Counted from the first letter of the stretch, positions 20,166-28,466 are shown. The stretch is 64,000 bases of DNA from Lactiplantibacillus dongliensis (GCF_005405105.1 NZ_BJDK01000008.1:42663-106662), one strand, 5' to 3'. Numbers and translations are program-made. Notes: a model not told the origin generated them from the sequence alone.

Positions 20166-20850
20166 CGGAGACCTCCTTCAATTGCTCAACTGACATTCCC
20201 GCCATCGCCCCAAATTCCTGCTGGCCTGGCCGTAACGCCAAGTAATGCTTGGCGTACTGCTTGGCTAACGGCAAATCATGGGTAATAAATAACACGGTGA
20301 TGTGACTAGTCTGATTGAGATTCTGAACAAGGTCTAATAACTCATACTTCATTTCATTATCTAAGCTGGCCGTGGATTCATCCAAGATCAACAATTGGGG
20401 CGCTTGGACAATTGCCTGAGCCAGATAAGCCCGTTGCTTTTCCCCGCCGGATGCCATTCCCAACGGTCGCTGTTTGATTTTCTTAACATTGGTTACGCGT
20501 AGTGCCGTATCGACTTGGCGGTGTTCAGCTTTCGAAAGCCACGGTCGCCAACCACGCATGTTTAAGCTGACAAAATCTTCAATAGTTAACGGATATTCTT
20601 GGTCTAAATTCCGAAATTGTGGTACGTAGCCGACTTTAATGGCTTTCTTATTCGGGAAATACTTGATTTGCCCACTAGTGGGTTTAAGCATTCCCAGCAA
20701 GGCACGAATCAAGGTCGTCTTGCCGACCCCATTCTCACCAATGACCGTGACAAAGTCACCACGCTGAATATCAAAACTCAAATCTTTAAAAACTTGGTTA
20801 TTGGGAAACGCAATCCCCAAATGCTGAACAGCAATTAAGGGTGCCGTCAT
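20158..20850 (-). CDS. znuC: Metal (zinc) ABC transporter ATPase
   Basis: 230 residues. Walker A VIGENGVGKTTLIRALLG, Q-loop YVPQF, signature ASGGEKQRAYLAQA, Walker B LLILDESTASLD, H-loop FITHD. It powers metal uptake with the next gene. The signature reads SGGEKQR where many family members have SGGQxQR. ATG at 20850 follows a run of G residues (GAGATGGGGGC). The only operator seen, a 21-bp palindrome at 20880-20900, fits Zur and supports zinc. Confidence 0.9.
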   Translation of the reverse strand: MTAPLIAVQHLGIAFPNNQVFKDLSFDIQRGDFVTVIGENGVGKTTLIRALLGMLKPTSGQIKYFPNKKAIKVGYVPQFRNLDQEYPLTIEDFVSLNMRGWRPWLSKAEHRQVDTALRVTNVKKIKQRPLGMASGGEKQRAYLAQAIVQAPQLLILDESTASLDNEMKYELLDLVQNLNQTSHITVLFITHDLPLAKQYAKHYLALRPGQQEFGAMAGMSVEQLKEVSDV

Positions 20851-20879
20851 ATTTTTGCCCCCATCTCTCTTATTAAGGT

Positions 20880-20900
20880 AAATAGTAATGATTACTATTT
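20880..20900. promoter_or_regulatory. Zur box
   Basis: AAATAGTAATGATTACTATTT is a perfect 21-bp palindrome with a single central base. It differs from the B. subtilis Zur consensus AAATCGTAATNATTACGATTT at one symmetric position. It covers the expected transcription start of the promoter at 20902-20929, a position suited to repression. Confidence 0.88.
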
Positions 20901-20901
20901 T

Positions 20902-20929
20902 AGTTTACCTGATTCGGCTTATTTGTCAA
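20902..20929 (-). promoter_or_regulatory. Promoter of znuCB
   Basis: Minus strand TTGACA (20924-20929), 16-nt spacer, TAAACT (20902-20907). The perfect -35 compensates for a weak -10. The Zur box follows at once. Confidence 0.65.
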
Positions 20930-20939
20930 TAGGTGACCA

Positions 20940-20975
20940 TAAAAACGACCAGTTCGTGATGAACTGATCGTTTTT
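20940..20975. terminator. Orphan bidirectional terminator-like hairpin
   Basis: AAAAACGACCAGTTCGTGAT / GAACTGATCGTTTTT, stem of about 14 bp with one G-U pair, A-run and T-run. No annotated gene ends here: znuC starts to the left, and the next minus-strand gene on the right has its own terminator at 21464-21530. Confidence 0.75.
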
Positions 20976-21261
20976 GGTTGGATCTAACTTGTCACTGGTT
21001 AACCATAATTATAGTTATATAAGCTATCGCGTCATTTTCATGAATTAATGTGAGCTTAGCAGGGTTTAGTTTGATAATTGAAAAATTAAAACGTTGCTTT
21101 TCATAACTTTTTTAATTTCAAAACCTATCATTTACTGAGAGTTACCCTAAAAATCTAAGGCCTCTCACATTGCATTCTTGCCCTAGCCACCGTATAGTCA
21201 ACCTATCATCAATTAGCAATCAATCTCACCGCTAAACAACTAGTAAAAACGAGGCCTGCAC
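20976..21261. other. Gene-free gap right of the orphan hairpin
   Basis: 286 bp, AT-rich. No ORF with a ribosome site is seen on either strand. Because a terminator-like hairpin lies at its left end, a short minus-strand RNA ending at 20940 is possible but unsupported otherwise. Confidence 0.3.
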
Positions 21262-21465
21262 TTGAAATTTTTAAAACAACTTAAAGCAATTCGCTGTCAA
21301 TCTATCATTCTGGACCTAACCCTTATTAGTAGTATCGGCCTGATGATCACGCTGATTGGCAAAAGCACCTACACAGCGCCACGTCATTATTTCCTGTTGG
21401 CTGTCATTTCAACAGCCATCTTCTTCAGCTGGTGGCTCTATCTAGTTATTCATTCAAGAAACTAA
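21262..21465 (+). CDS. Small membrane protein, 67 residues, unknown function
   Basis: TTG start, basic N-terminus (KFLKQLKAIR), then two hydrophobic segments (about residues 16-32 and 43-62) split by a short polar turn, and a basic end HSRN. No family recognised. The ribosome site is weak (GAGG 10 nt upstream). Support comes from the good topology and a strong terminator that begins at the stop codon. It could also be a chance ORF. Confidence 0.5.
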   Translation: MKFLKQLKAIRCQSIILDLTLISSIGLMITLIGKSTYTAPRHYFLLAVISTAIFFSWWLYLVIHSRN

Positions 21466-21530
21466 AATAGCAGTGCGACGAGTTAAACCAACCACAAATG
21501 GCCACTTAACTCGTCGCACTGCTATTTTAA
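21464..21530. terminator. Strong bidirectional terminator
   Basis: AAAATAGCAGTGCGACGAGT and its complement at 21506-21528 form a 23-bp perfect stem with A/T ends. It lies between the convergent small membrane protein and GT8 genes. Confidence 0.93.
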
Positions 21531-21533
21531 TAA

Positions 21534-22391
21534 CTACTCAACAACCGGTTCCAAACTCGCTAATAGACGTTGTAACTGTTGCTGATAATTCAAAAACAAG
21601 CCCGTAAACTTGCCATCACTGCTAGCATCCCAAGGCTTCGGCGTTCCACAATAATGTAGAATCACGGTATTCGCCATCACCCAATGGATATCATGCTGCG
21701 TTAAATTACGTGTCTGATAGATTAAATATTTGCGGGTATCATAGTTCCAGATTTCTTCAGGAATTTCTAAAATATCGGTGCCATACAAGAAGTTCAAAAT
21801 ATCTTGATCTGGCAAAATCAAATCACTTTCATGCGTTTCAATCGCGTCCGTAATGTCACTGAGCCTAATCTTAGCCCGGGCTTGATCCAAATCAATCACC
21901 AAGACACCCGAGTTAAAGTAACTAGTCGTCGTGCCTAACCGTAGCTGATTCACACTATCGACTAGCTTAGTCACCCCACGATGCGCCGCAGCGGCCAGCA
22001 TATGACCAGCTAAATCCAGCTCCCACAATGGTCGTAACGGATTGATCACCAATAAATCCGGATCTAAATAAATCACGCGTTTCACTTCATGCGGGAGAAT
22101 TTCACCACTTAATAAGCGGAAATACATTTCTTTAGGATACCGCTTAATCAATGGTACGCCCGCCGTGAAGTCTGCATCAACTGGTTCATCACTGAACTGC
22201 CAGCCAAAACTCGCTGTCAGTTGCGCCACCGCAGCCACTTCTGCTGGCGTCAAACTCGCATGCAACAGCCACAGATGAACTCGTTCGCCCGGATTATTGG
22301 CATGCACCGAGTACAGCATCACTTTAAGCGGCGCCAAGTACCCCGCATTCAACGTTACTAATAAGTTAATCTCATCAGTCAAAATCGCCAC
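21534..22391 (-). CDS. GT8-family glycosyltransferase
   Basis: 285 residues. Glycosyltransferase family 8 moves hexoses from nucleotide sugars, often onto lipopolysaccharide or teichoic acid in bacteria. Seen: N-terminal strand INLLVTLNAGYLAPLKVMLYSV, metal site DPD (110-112) in VIYLDPDLLVINPLRPLW, YFNSGVLVIDLDQAR, LPDQDILNFLYG and a closing ILHYCGTPKPW. GTG at 22391 has a weak ribosome site; an in-frame TTG at 22382 preceded by GGTGG is equally likely. It is 10 nt after the hydrolase gene, so probably one operon. Confidence 0.87.
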   Translation of the reverse strand: MAILTDEINLLVTLNAGYLAPLKVMLYSVHANNPGERVHLWLLHASLTPAEVAAVAQLTASFGWQFSDEPVDADFTAGVPLIKRYPKEMYFRLLSGEILPHEVKRVIYLDPDLLVINPLRPLWELDLAGHMLAAAAHRGVTKLVDSVNQLRLGTTTSYFNSGVLVIDLDQARAKIRLSDITDAIETHESDLILPDQDILNFLYGTDILEIPEEIWNYDTRKYLIYQTRNLTQHDIHWVMANTVILHYCGTPKPWDASSDGKFTGLFLNYQQQLQRLLASLEPVVE

Positions 22392-22401
22392 CGACTTTCA
22401 T

Positions 22402-23349
22402 TTAATCAGTCAAACCGACTTGCTCGGTCAGAAATTCACTCAATACCGCTTGGTAGCGGTCAGGATGAGTCCGCACCGCCTCAACATGACCGGCTTCCGG
22501 ATCAATATATAAGCTCTTCGTTTGTGTTAATTGATTGTATAAATGATGGGCATTACGCACCGGCACCGTCTGATCATGACTACCATGAATCATTAAGATT
22601 GGTAGGCCGCCCTTTTGAACTTGCTGTAAGATTTCGCCGTCACTGAACGCATAGCCCGCACTACTTCGCGCTAAATGGTTCGCCATTGGCATAATTAGAC
22701 TTGCCGGTAAGTGAAATTTATGACTAATCCGAAACTTAGCCTCGTCATAAAGATCAGCGTAACCACTATCTTCCACAATCGCCTTCACATTATCCGGCAT
22801 CGGTTCCCCGCTAGTCGCCATGACCGTCGCGGCGCCCATTGAAATGCCCATTAAGGCGATTTCAGTATCTGATCCCAGCTGTTCTAATGCCATCGCAATC
22901 CAACGCTGATAATCCAGCCGATCTAACCAGCCGTAGCCAATCGTATGACCCTCACTATCGCCAAATGCCCGGGCATCCGGTAATAAGACCTCATATCCTA
23001 AGCTCATAAAAATCCGAGCATAGGGCACCATTTGTTCGCGCGAATGACCTAAGCCATGTGCTAGAATGGCTAAGCGGCCATTTGCCTTAGGATTCGGTAA
23101 GTAGGTGGCGACTAAGTTCAAACCGTCAAATGACTGGACCAACCATTGTTGCTTAGGCTGTTTGTCATACCAGAAATTTTCAATCTCCGTATTTTCTGAG
23201 CGGGACCGTGCTTGTCCTTGTTGCTTTTGATCATCACTGACATGCATCGCCACATTATAGGCGACCGCTCCGCCAAGCAACGAACCCGTGTAGGTGGCCG
23301 CTCCTACAACTCCGGCCAATTTCAAACTCAATTTAGTTGTTGCTTTCAT
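22402..23349 (-). CDS. Membrane-anchored alpha/beta hydrolase
   Basis: 315 residues. An N-terminal hydrophobic segment (about residues 9-35) anchors it. The hydrolase core shows AILAHGLGHSREQM (oxyanion region), nucleophile Ser in LMGISMGAATV (about residue 177), Asp in HGSHDQTVPV and His in EAGHVEAV. These form a complete triad. It is close to YqkD/BAAT-type lipase-esterases of lactobacilli; the natural substrate is unknown. ATG at 23349 is preceded by GAGGTGGG. The longer in-frame start at 23364 has no such site. Confidence 0.85.
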   Translation of the reverse strand: MKATTKLSLKLAGVVGAATYTGSLLGGAVAYNVAMHVSDDQKQQGQARSRSENTEIENFWYDKQPKQQWLVQSFDGLNLVATYLPNPKANGRLAILAHGLGHSREQMVPYARIFMSLGYEVLLPDARAFGDSEGHTIGYGWLDRLDYQRWIAMALEQLGSDTEIALMGISMGAATVMATSGEPMPDNVKAIVEDSGYADLYDEAKFRISHKFHLPASLIMPMANHLARSSAGYAFSDGEILQQVQKGGLPILMIHGSHDQTVPVRNAHHLYNQLTQTKSLYIDPEAGHVEAVRTHPDRYQAVLSEFLTEQVGLTD

Positions 23350-23461
23350 CGTCACCCACCTCATTTCTTACCTTTAATTTAACCATAATTGACCCAATTT
23401 GTGCATGATTCACGACTATCTTTCAGGATTTTTAACTTGGTAATAGCCTTTTACTCAATGC

Positions 23462-23841
23462 GCTTGATGCTAGTTGGATTAAATAGCCACTCTGGTTGGA
23501 CCAGAATCGGCTGGAACGTGGTGGCCGCGTTTTTGAGCCACAAGACGGTCTCAAAAGCCGGGCTTTATCTAAGTCGAAAACCACGACTAAGATAAACGAC
23601 ACCACTGAGCCAATTCTGGTCTGCCCGGGTTAATTGTTAATCACCGGATGGCCATCATTTAACCCACAAATTTAGCCGAGAGGTTGGGTTCTAAAATATT
23701 CAGCCGTGTCGTTAGCCTTAGTGCGAGTGTCGTTCTCGGACTTAGACCAAGGTCAGTTTTGAAAACCGGGCTTCAAAATGGCCCATGGCGTTCCAGTATT
23801 TTAGGACCCAACCGGCAGGCAGCAAGTTCAACTAGCACCAA
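23462..23841. mobile_element. PIR composite II: inverted pair of structured arms
   Basis: Tips GCTTGATGCTAGTTGGA (23462-23478) and, inverted, GTTGGTGCTAGTTGAA (ending at 23841). Left arm 23486-23629 (+) has outer stem CCAGAATCGGCT/AGCCAATTCTGG, hairpin TTTTGAG/CTCAAAA and hairpin TTTATCTAAGTCG/CGACTAAGATAAA. Right arm 23674-23824 reads on the minus strand with a different outer stem (GGTTGGGTCCTAAAATACT and partner). No ORF. It lies between the ispE terminator and the hydrolase start. Confidence 0.78.
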
Positions 23842-23854
23842 CCATTTAATCAAT

Positions 23855-23892
23855 ATAAAAAGCACCACCAACTAAACCTAGTCGGTGATGCC
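23855..23892 (-). terminator. Terminator of ispE
   Basis: Minus strand GCATCACCGACTA ... TAGTTGGTGGTGC with T-run, directly after the ispE stop. Confidence 0.9.
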
Positions 23893-23897
23893 CATGA

Positions 23898-24764
23898 TTA
23901 ACGATCCGCCAAATTAACAGGGCGGACTAAATAAACTTCTTTACAAAATCCTTTCAGCGAATTGTAGACCCGCTGAGCGCGCGATTGCTTACGACACACG
24001 CCAAAGACAGTTGGTCCCGTACCGCTCATCTGCGCAGCATCGGCGCCAAATGTTAATAATTGCTGTTTAATTTGCATAATTTCTGGATAACGCTTCGCCG
24101 TAATCGGCTCGAGCACGTTACCCATATTCTCAAAGACACGCGCCAGTTCACCAGTCTGAATTCCAGCCAGCAATCCCTCAATATTCGGATGGGTCTCCAA
24201 TTGATCATAATCAACTTGTCGTAAAATATTGGGGGTCGACACGCTAATCTTGGGTTTCGCCAGTACAATCCACATGGGCGGCAACTTGGGGAGCGGGGTA
24301 ACAATCTCGCCCTTGCCCGTCACATGCGCCGTTTGGCTATACACACAATACGGCACATCGGAATCAATCTGTAATCCTAACTTAGCTAAAGTCGCCAAAT
24401 CCAAATTCAATTCCCACAACCGATTTAACCCCCGCAAGACGGCGGCAGCATCTGAAGACCCGCCACCCAATCCAGCGGCAACGGGGATCGTCTTTTGGAT
24501 CTTAATCTTCACGCCACTGTGAATCTGGTAACGCCGCTTCAACAAGCTAACCGCTTGAAAAGCTAAGTTGCGCCGATCATTGGGTAAAAAGCCGCTATCG
24601 GTCGCCACCTCGATCCGGTTGGCTTTAATCGTCTCAATCTGAACATAATCAGCCAAGTCCACCGAGGTCATCACCATGTTCCATTCTTTGTCGCCATTGT
24701 GATGCTCAAACAATGTATCTAGGCCTAAATTGATTTTAGCTGGCGCTTTTTCCACAATCTGCAC
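23898..24764 (-). CDS. ispE: 4-diphosphocytidyl-2-C-methyl-D-erythritol kinase
   Basis: GHMP kinase of the non-mevalonate isoprenoid pathway. 288 residues. Motifs: VEKAPAKINLGLDTLF at the start, ATP loop PVAAGLGGGSSDAAAVLRGL (about residue 93 on), and GADAAQMSGTGPTVFGV near the end. The GTG at 24764 is chosen because GAGGGTGA stands 5 nt upstream and Bacillus IspE starts at the same point; an in-frame ATG at 24782 exists. In lactobacilli that use mevalonate (mvaA is at 51714) an ispE gene can persist alone, so its true role is uncertain. Confidence 0.92.
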   Translation of the reverse strand: MQIVEKAPAKINLGLDTLFEHHNGDKEWNMVMTSVDLADYVQIETIKANRIEVATDSGFLPNDRRNLAFQAVSLLKRRYQIHSGVKIKIQKTIPVAAGLGGGSSDAAAVLRGLNRLWELNLDLATLAKLGLQIDSDVPYCVYSQTAHVTGKGEIVTPLPKLPPMWIVLAKPKISVSTPNILRQVDYDQLETHPNIEGLLAGIQTGELARVFENMGNVLEPITAKRYPEIMQIKQQLLTFGADAAQMSGTGPTVFGVCRKQSRAQRVYNSLKGFCKEVYLVRPVNLADR

Positions 24765-25028
24765 GCGTCTCACCCTCTTCATCGGTTAATTAGTTGACTT
24801 GCCGAAATGACTTGGTCTGAATAATAATCATGCAATGAACACACCCTTAACGACCGCTTGACGTCTGACGAGTTACTTTTTTATCGACAGACCAAACTTA
24901 GTCGTTAACTGATCATTGCTCACTTAATCAACACCAAGTGGGCCACCCCGTTCCGGCCATTACTGGTCCAACCTAAGTGACAACCAACCATAAGTCTTAT
25001 TTCTTATAATTATACTAATTTAAGGGCA
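24765..25028. other. Gene-free gap between ispE and veg
   Basis: No ORF or RNA gene recognised. It holds a PIR arm fragment at 24938-24982. Confidence 0.4.
24938..24982 (-). repeat. PIR arm fragment
   Basis: Minus strand reads GTCACTTAGGTTGGACCAGT then AATGGCCGGAACGGGGTGGCC, matching the first ~45 nt of PIR arms. The rest of the arm is missing. Confidence 0.6.
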
Positions 25029-25057
25029 AAATAAAAAGACCTTGCTTGGGGGTCTTA
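25029..25057 (-). terminator. Terminator of veg
   Basis: Minus strand AAGACCCCCAAGCAAGGTCTT then TTTATTTT, 26 nt after the veg stop. Confidence 0.75.
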
Positions 25058-25082
25058 ATATTGGTGATTCGCACAATGCGAA

Positions 25083-25337
25083 TTAGGCTTCTTCAGTTGT
25101 TTCATCTTCGAAGGCGATTTGAACGTTCTTCGTTAACACATCCGTGTAACTATAGGAGACCCGTTCAAATGAGTTTTCTTGTTGGTCTAAATCAACGACA
25201 AACACAGAACGGTACGTTTCTTTTAAGATACCATGACGTTCAGTGGTCTTCTTCCGCCCGGCTTGGGCCACGACTTTCATCCGTTGGCCGATCCGAGAGT
25301 CGAGCTTATCTTTAATAGCAGCTAGTGAAATTGGCAT
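25083..25337 (-). CDS. veg: Veg protein
   Basis: 84 residues, the usual size of the Veg family (DUF1021). In B. subtilis Veg is very highly expressed and affects biofilm gene control; no enzyme activity is known. The start MPISLAAIKDKLDSRIGQRM and the segment GRKKTTERHGILKETYRSVF are family hallmarks. AGGAGG lies 7 nt before ATG. Two strong tandem promoters stand upstream. It lies downstream of rsmA-rnmV-tatD? No: it follows rsmA's direction and precedes ispE, as in Bacillus (ksgA, veg, ispE). Confidence 0.94.
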   Translation of the reverse strand: MPISLAAIKDKLDSRIGQRMKVVAQAGRKKTTERHGILKETYRSVFVVDLDQQENSFERVSYSYTDVLTKNVQIAFEDETTEEA

Positions 25338-25363
25338 TCAGAAACCTCCTCGTATGTGAAATA

Positions 25364-25422
25364 ACTATACTAGCTTTTCATGAAAAAGTCAATATTATAT
25401 CACAAGGTTTTCTGATGTGCAA
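25364..25422 (-). promoter_or_regulatory. Two tandem sigma-A promoters of veg
   Basis: Minus strand: upstream promoter TTGCAC (25417-25422), 17 nt, TATAAT (25394-25399). Downstream promoter TTGACT (25387-25392), 17 nt, TATAGT (25364-25369). Both fit the consensus well, in keeping with the high expression known for veg. Confidence 0.85.
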
Positions 25423-25443
25423 CTGTTTTGTCATAATAAAATG

Positions 25444-26331
25444 CTAAAGTAAATCAGCCGCGTGTAAGGCATCCGTCAGGGTGATAAATTCATCAACCGT
25501 CAAGCGTTCGGCCCGGATTTTGGGATCAATACCAGCCGCATCTAACGCCGTCTGAATGGCGGTTTTCACCTCTGGCTGCTTGGCAAATAAACTTTGCATA
25601 TTATTCCATAAGTTCTTCCGCCGATGAGCAAACCCGGCCTTAACAACCTTGAAAAATTCTGCTTCATCGAACGGCACATGGGTCCGTTCCGGTAAGGCCG
25701 TTAACTTAACAATCGCCGAATCCACATTAGGTGATGGCACAAAGACCGTTCGTGGCACAATCATGGCAAGTTCGGCCGCCATTCGATACTGTACCGCAAT
25801 CGTCAAGGCGCCATACGCTTTGGTCCCTGGTTCCGCTGCTAATCGATCCGCGACTTCCTTTTGCATCATGACTACAATATTATCAAAGGTCACACGACCT
25901 GCTAAGACACTCATCAAAATGGGCGTTGTAATGTAATAAGGCAAGTTAGCCACTAATTTTAATGGCCGATCCGCATCCAAATGTTCAGCAATCATGGCCG
26001 GTAACTCAACTTTTAAGATATCTTGATTGATGATTTCAACATTATCATAATCGGCTAAGGTTTCATCCAAGATTGGCAATAACCGATCATCAATTTCAAA
26101 GGCTAAAACTTGATGGGCCGCGCGGGCTAAATATTCCGTCAAGGCCCCAATCCCAGGACCAATTTCAATCACATTATCTTCTGGACCAATGTCCGCCGTG
26201 GCAACAATATTATGCAAGACATTTTGATCAGTCAGAAAGTTCTGACCTAGGCTCTTTTTAACCCGTAATCCATAGGCATTCATGATGGCCTGAGTGCGGG
26301 CGGGGTTTGCAATATCGATTTCTTTACTCAT
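25444..26331 (-). CDS. rsmA: 16S rRNA adenine dimethyltransferase
   Basis: Dimethylates two adjacent adenines in helix 45 of 16S rRNA; also called KsgA. 295 residues. SAM site VIEIGPGIGALTEYLARAA, acidic FEIDDRLLPIL, catalytic NLPYYITTPILM, and C-terminal helices with FAHRRKNLWNNMQSL. GAGGAG precedes ATG at 26331. It is 11 nt after rnmV, in a tatD-rnmV-rsmA operon. Loss of this enzyme gives kasugamycin resistance in other bacteria. Confidence 0.97.
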   Translation of the reverse strand: MSKEIDIANPARTQAIMNAYGLRVKKSLGQNFLTDQNVLHNIVATADIGPEDNVIEIGPGIGALTEYLARAAHQVLAFEIDDRLLPILDETLADYDNVEIINQDILKVELPAMIAEHLDADRPLKLVANLPYYITTPILMSVLAGRVTFDNIVVMMQKEVADRLAAEPGTKAYGALTIAVQYRMAAELAMIVPRTVFVPSPNVDSAIVKLTALPERTHVPFDEAEFFKVVKAGFAHRRKNLWNNMQSLFAKQPEVKTAIQTALDAAGIDPKIRAERLTVDEFITLTDALHAADLL

Positions 26332-26342
26332 TAATGACTCCT

Positions 26343-26903
26343 CTACTGTTCGTCAGTTAGTTGTTCAACGGCTTGCCAAAAGTCAGCCGGTTGAATTTGA
26401 AATAGTTGTAGGCGTTTAGGTAACTGTTTGCCATTAACATAGCCAATCTTTAACAGTTCGCCCAATTGTTCACGTCGTTTACGTGCCGCGGGGCCAGCCA
26501 ATAAGCCAGCCTTAATCAAGTCCGCCCGCGAAATCAATAACGGTGCATCATCAGGATTTTCGGTATACAGATTGGCTAAGGCCGCTTGAATGGCGGCCGG
26601 ACTCGCATGTTCAACACCCAGACTACCGCCAGCTTTCGTAGGTACCCCAGCCGCTCGGGGCAAAAAGGCGTGCTGTACACCCGGTACTGCTTTGGAGATA
26701 GTCTTACGAATTCGCTCTCCAGAATAATCCGGATCAGTGAACACGATCACCCCGCGACTGGCTTGCAGCCGCTTAATTTGGGCCAATGTTTTGGCATCAA
26801 TCGCCGAGCCATTAGTTTCTAAAGTATCCGCATTGACAGCCATTGCTAATCGTTTGGTGTCGTCCTTACCTTCGACGACAATTACTTCTTTAATCTTCTT
26901 CAA
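26343..26903 (-). CDS. rnmV: Ribonuclease M5 (5S rRNA maturation)
   Basis: Trims both ends of precursor 5S rRNA. 186 residues with an N-terminal TOPRIM domain: EVIVVEGKDDTKRLAMAV, then VIVFTDPDYSGERIRKTI (Asp pair), and AFLPRAAGVPTKAGGSLGVEHAS, an RNase M5 mark. The longer frame to 27014 is unlikely: the TTG at 26903 aligns with known M5 starts (KKIKEVIVVEG) and has GAGGAA upstream. It overlaps the end of tatD by 14 nt. Confidence 0.94.
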   Translation of the reverse strand: MKKIKEVIVVEGKDDTKRLAMAVNADTLETNGSAIDAKTLAQIKRLQASRGVIVFTDPDYSGERIRKTISKAVPGVQHAFLPRAAGVPTKAGGSLGVEHASPAAIQAALANLYTENPDDAPLLISRADLIKAGLLAGPAARKRREQLGELLKIGYVNGKQLPKRLQLFQIQPADFWQAVEQLTDEQ

Positions 26904-27666
26904 TCTTAAATAATTCCTCAGCATTCTGATAAGTTTGCGCCGCAATCGCTGCTGGCGTTGTCTCCCGCAACTTGGCCACAGCCTCGACCACGTAACGTGT
27001 AAAGGCCGGTTCATTTTGCTTGCCGCGATACGGTTCCGGCGTTAGATAAGGCGCATCCGTTTCTACTAATAAGCTTTCCGCGGGCGTTTGCTTAACCGAT
27101 TCGTGAACGTCATCAGCGTGCTTAAATGAGGCCACCCCACTGTACGAGATATGCATCCCCAAATCCAAGAACCGTTTTAACCATTCTGGGTCACCATTGA
27201 AACTATGCATGACCCCACCAATATCACGAATATCAGCAGCCTTCAAAATCTTGTACGTATCTTCAAAAGCATCACGATTATGCACGGAGATTGGGACCTG
27301 CATCTCCTTAGCAATCGCAACTTGGCGCGCAAAAATCTTACGCTGCACTTCACGTGGCGACGTATCCCAATGATAATCCAACCCAATTTCGCCTAAAGCC
27401 ACTACTTCAGGCAATTGCAATTGCGCAATCAAAACCTGCTCTGTCGCTTTAGTGTAATTCTTTGAATCTTCCGGATGCCAGCCAACAATCGCAACCAATT
27501 CTGGATATTGTTGTGCTAACTTAATCGCATCAGCGTTCAGTTGCGTATTCGACCCCACAATGGCCATGCGTTCAACTGATAGTGCTTTTGCCTGTGCCAA
27601 GTATTTCGGCACGTCATTAATAAACTCTTCACTATTTAAATGGGTATGAGAATCAAAAATCCGCAT
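26890..27666 (-). CDS. tatD: TatD-family metal-dependent DNase
   Basis: 258 residues of the TatD amidohydrolase family (YabD branch in Firmicutes). Metal ligands: HTHLN (residues 6-10), E in ALGEIGLDYHWD, H in VPISVHNRD, H in GGVMHSFNG, D in LVETDAPYL. The family has 3'-5' exonuclease activity. First gene of the tatD-rnmV-rsmA operon, just downstream of metG as in Bacillus, with a large repeat region between. Confidence 0.95.
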   Translation of the reverse strand: MRIFDSHTHLNSEEFINDVPKYLAQAKALSVERMAIVGSNTQLNADAIKLAQQYPELVAIVGWHPEDSKNYTKATEQVLIAQLQLPEVVALGEIGLDYHWDTSPREVQRKIFARQVAIAKEMQVPISVHNRDAFEDTYKILKAADIRDIGGVMHSFNGDPEWLKRFLDLGMHISYSGVASFKHADDVHESVKQTPAESLLVETDAPYLTPEPYRGKQNEPAFTRYVVEAVAKLRETTPAAIAAQTYQNAEELFKIEED

Positions 27667-27701
27667 CTTAACACCCTCACTTTTAATTTTTATCGTCTTT
27701 T

Positions 27702-28100
27702 ACGCTTGGTGCTAGTTAAAATTGCCGCCTACCGGTTGTTTTCTAAAATGCTGGAACGCCATGGGCCATTTTGAAGCCAAAGTTCGGTCTTCAAAACTGA
27801 CCTTGGCCTAAGTCCGAGAAAATCACTCGCACTAAGGCCAACGATACGGCTGAGCATTTTAGAAAACAACCTCACGGCTACGCTAAAAATAACATTTCAG
27901 TCAGATACAACCGTCCGATAATTAACGATGGACGGGCCAGAATTGGCGCAAAAGTATCGTTTGTCTTAGTCGTGACTTTCGACTTAGATAAAGCCCGGTT
28001 TGCGAGGCCACCTAAACTTTGGCTCGCAAACACGGCCACCTCGCTCCAGCCGATTTTGGACCAACCAGAGTGGTAATCTATCCAATTAACACCAAGCGTA
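27702..28100. mobile_element. PIR composite III, best-preserved copy
   Basis: Tips ACGCTTGGTGCTAGTTAAA (27702-27720) and, inverted, TACGCTTGGTGTTAATTGGA (ending 28100). Left arm 27722-27884 (+): its outer stem GGTTGTTTTCTAAAATGCT pairs perfectly over 19 bp with 27861-27882; inner hairpin TTTTGAAGCC/GGTCTTCAAAA. Right arm 27931-28074 (-): outer stem CCAAAATCGGCT with AGCCAATTCTGG partner, hairpin TTTGCGAG/CTCGCAAA. GTCTTTT lies directly at both borders (27695-27701 and 28101-28107), a candidate 7-bp target duplication. No ORF. Confidence 0.82.
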
Positions 28101-28109
28101 GTCTTTTGC

Positions 28110-28434
28110 CTCGCTGACTAAGATAAGCGTAGTGGGGCAAATCTGCAGCCAAGGAACGGTCTGCAGGGCATTTATCCCGGTCACGCCGTCTATTTAATAT
28201 CAACCAAGTTTGTTACCATCCAACCAGCCATCAAAAACAACCGACTTATAGAACGCTACTTAGCGTAGGGCGGGCCGGATGATGCTCAGTGGTGTCGTTT
28301 GACTTGGTCGAGTGCTTTTCTCGTCCTTAGTCAAAGCCCGGCTTGTGAGACCGCTCTTCGGCTCACAAACGCGGCCACCACGGTCCAGCATCAATCCGGA
28401 CCAACCGAAGCGGCAATCAACGCTAGATCAAAAC
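28110..28434. mobile_element. PIR composite IV: worn left arm plus good right arm
   Basis: Left arm, worn (about 28110-28200, +), keeps hairpin CTGCAGCCAAGGAACGGT followed by CTGCAG (28143-28166) with the family loop. Right arm 28265-28413 (-) is full: outer stem GGTCCGGATTGATGCT with its partner, hairpin TTGTGAG/CTCACAA, hairpin TTTGACTTGGTCGAGTG and partner. Worn tip near 28411-28434. It stands directly next to composite III, so 27702-28434 is almost all repeat. Confidence 0.68.
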
Positions 28435-28466
28435 ATTCTTATTGATTTTAACACGTTTCACGTTGT

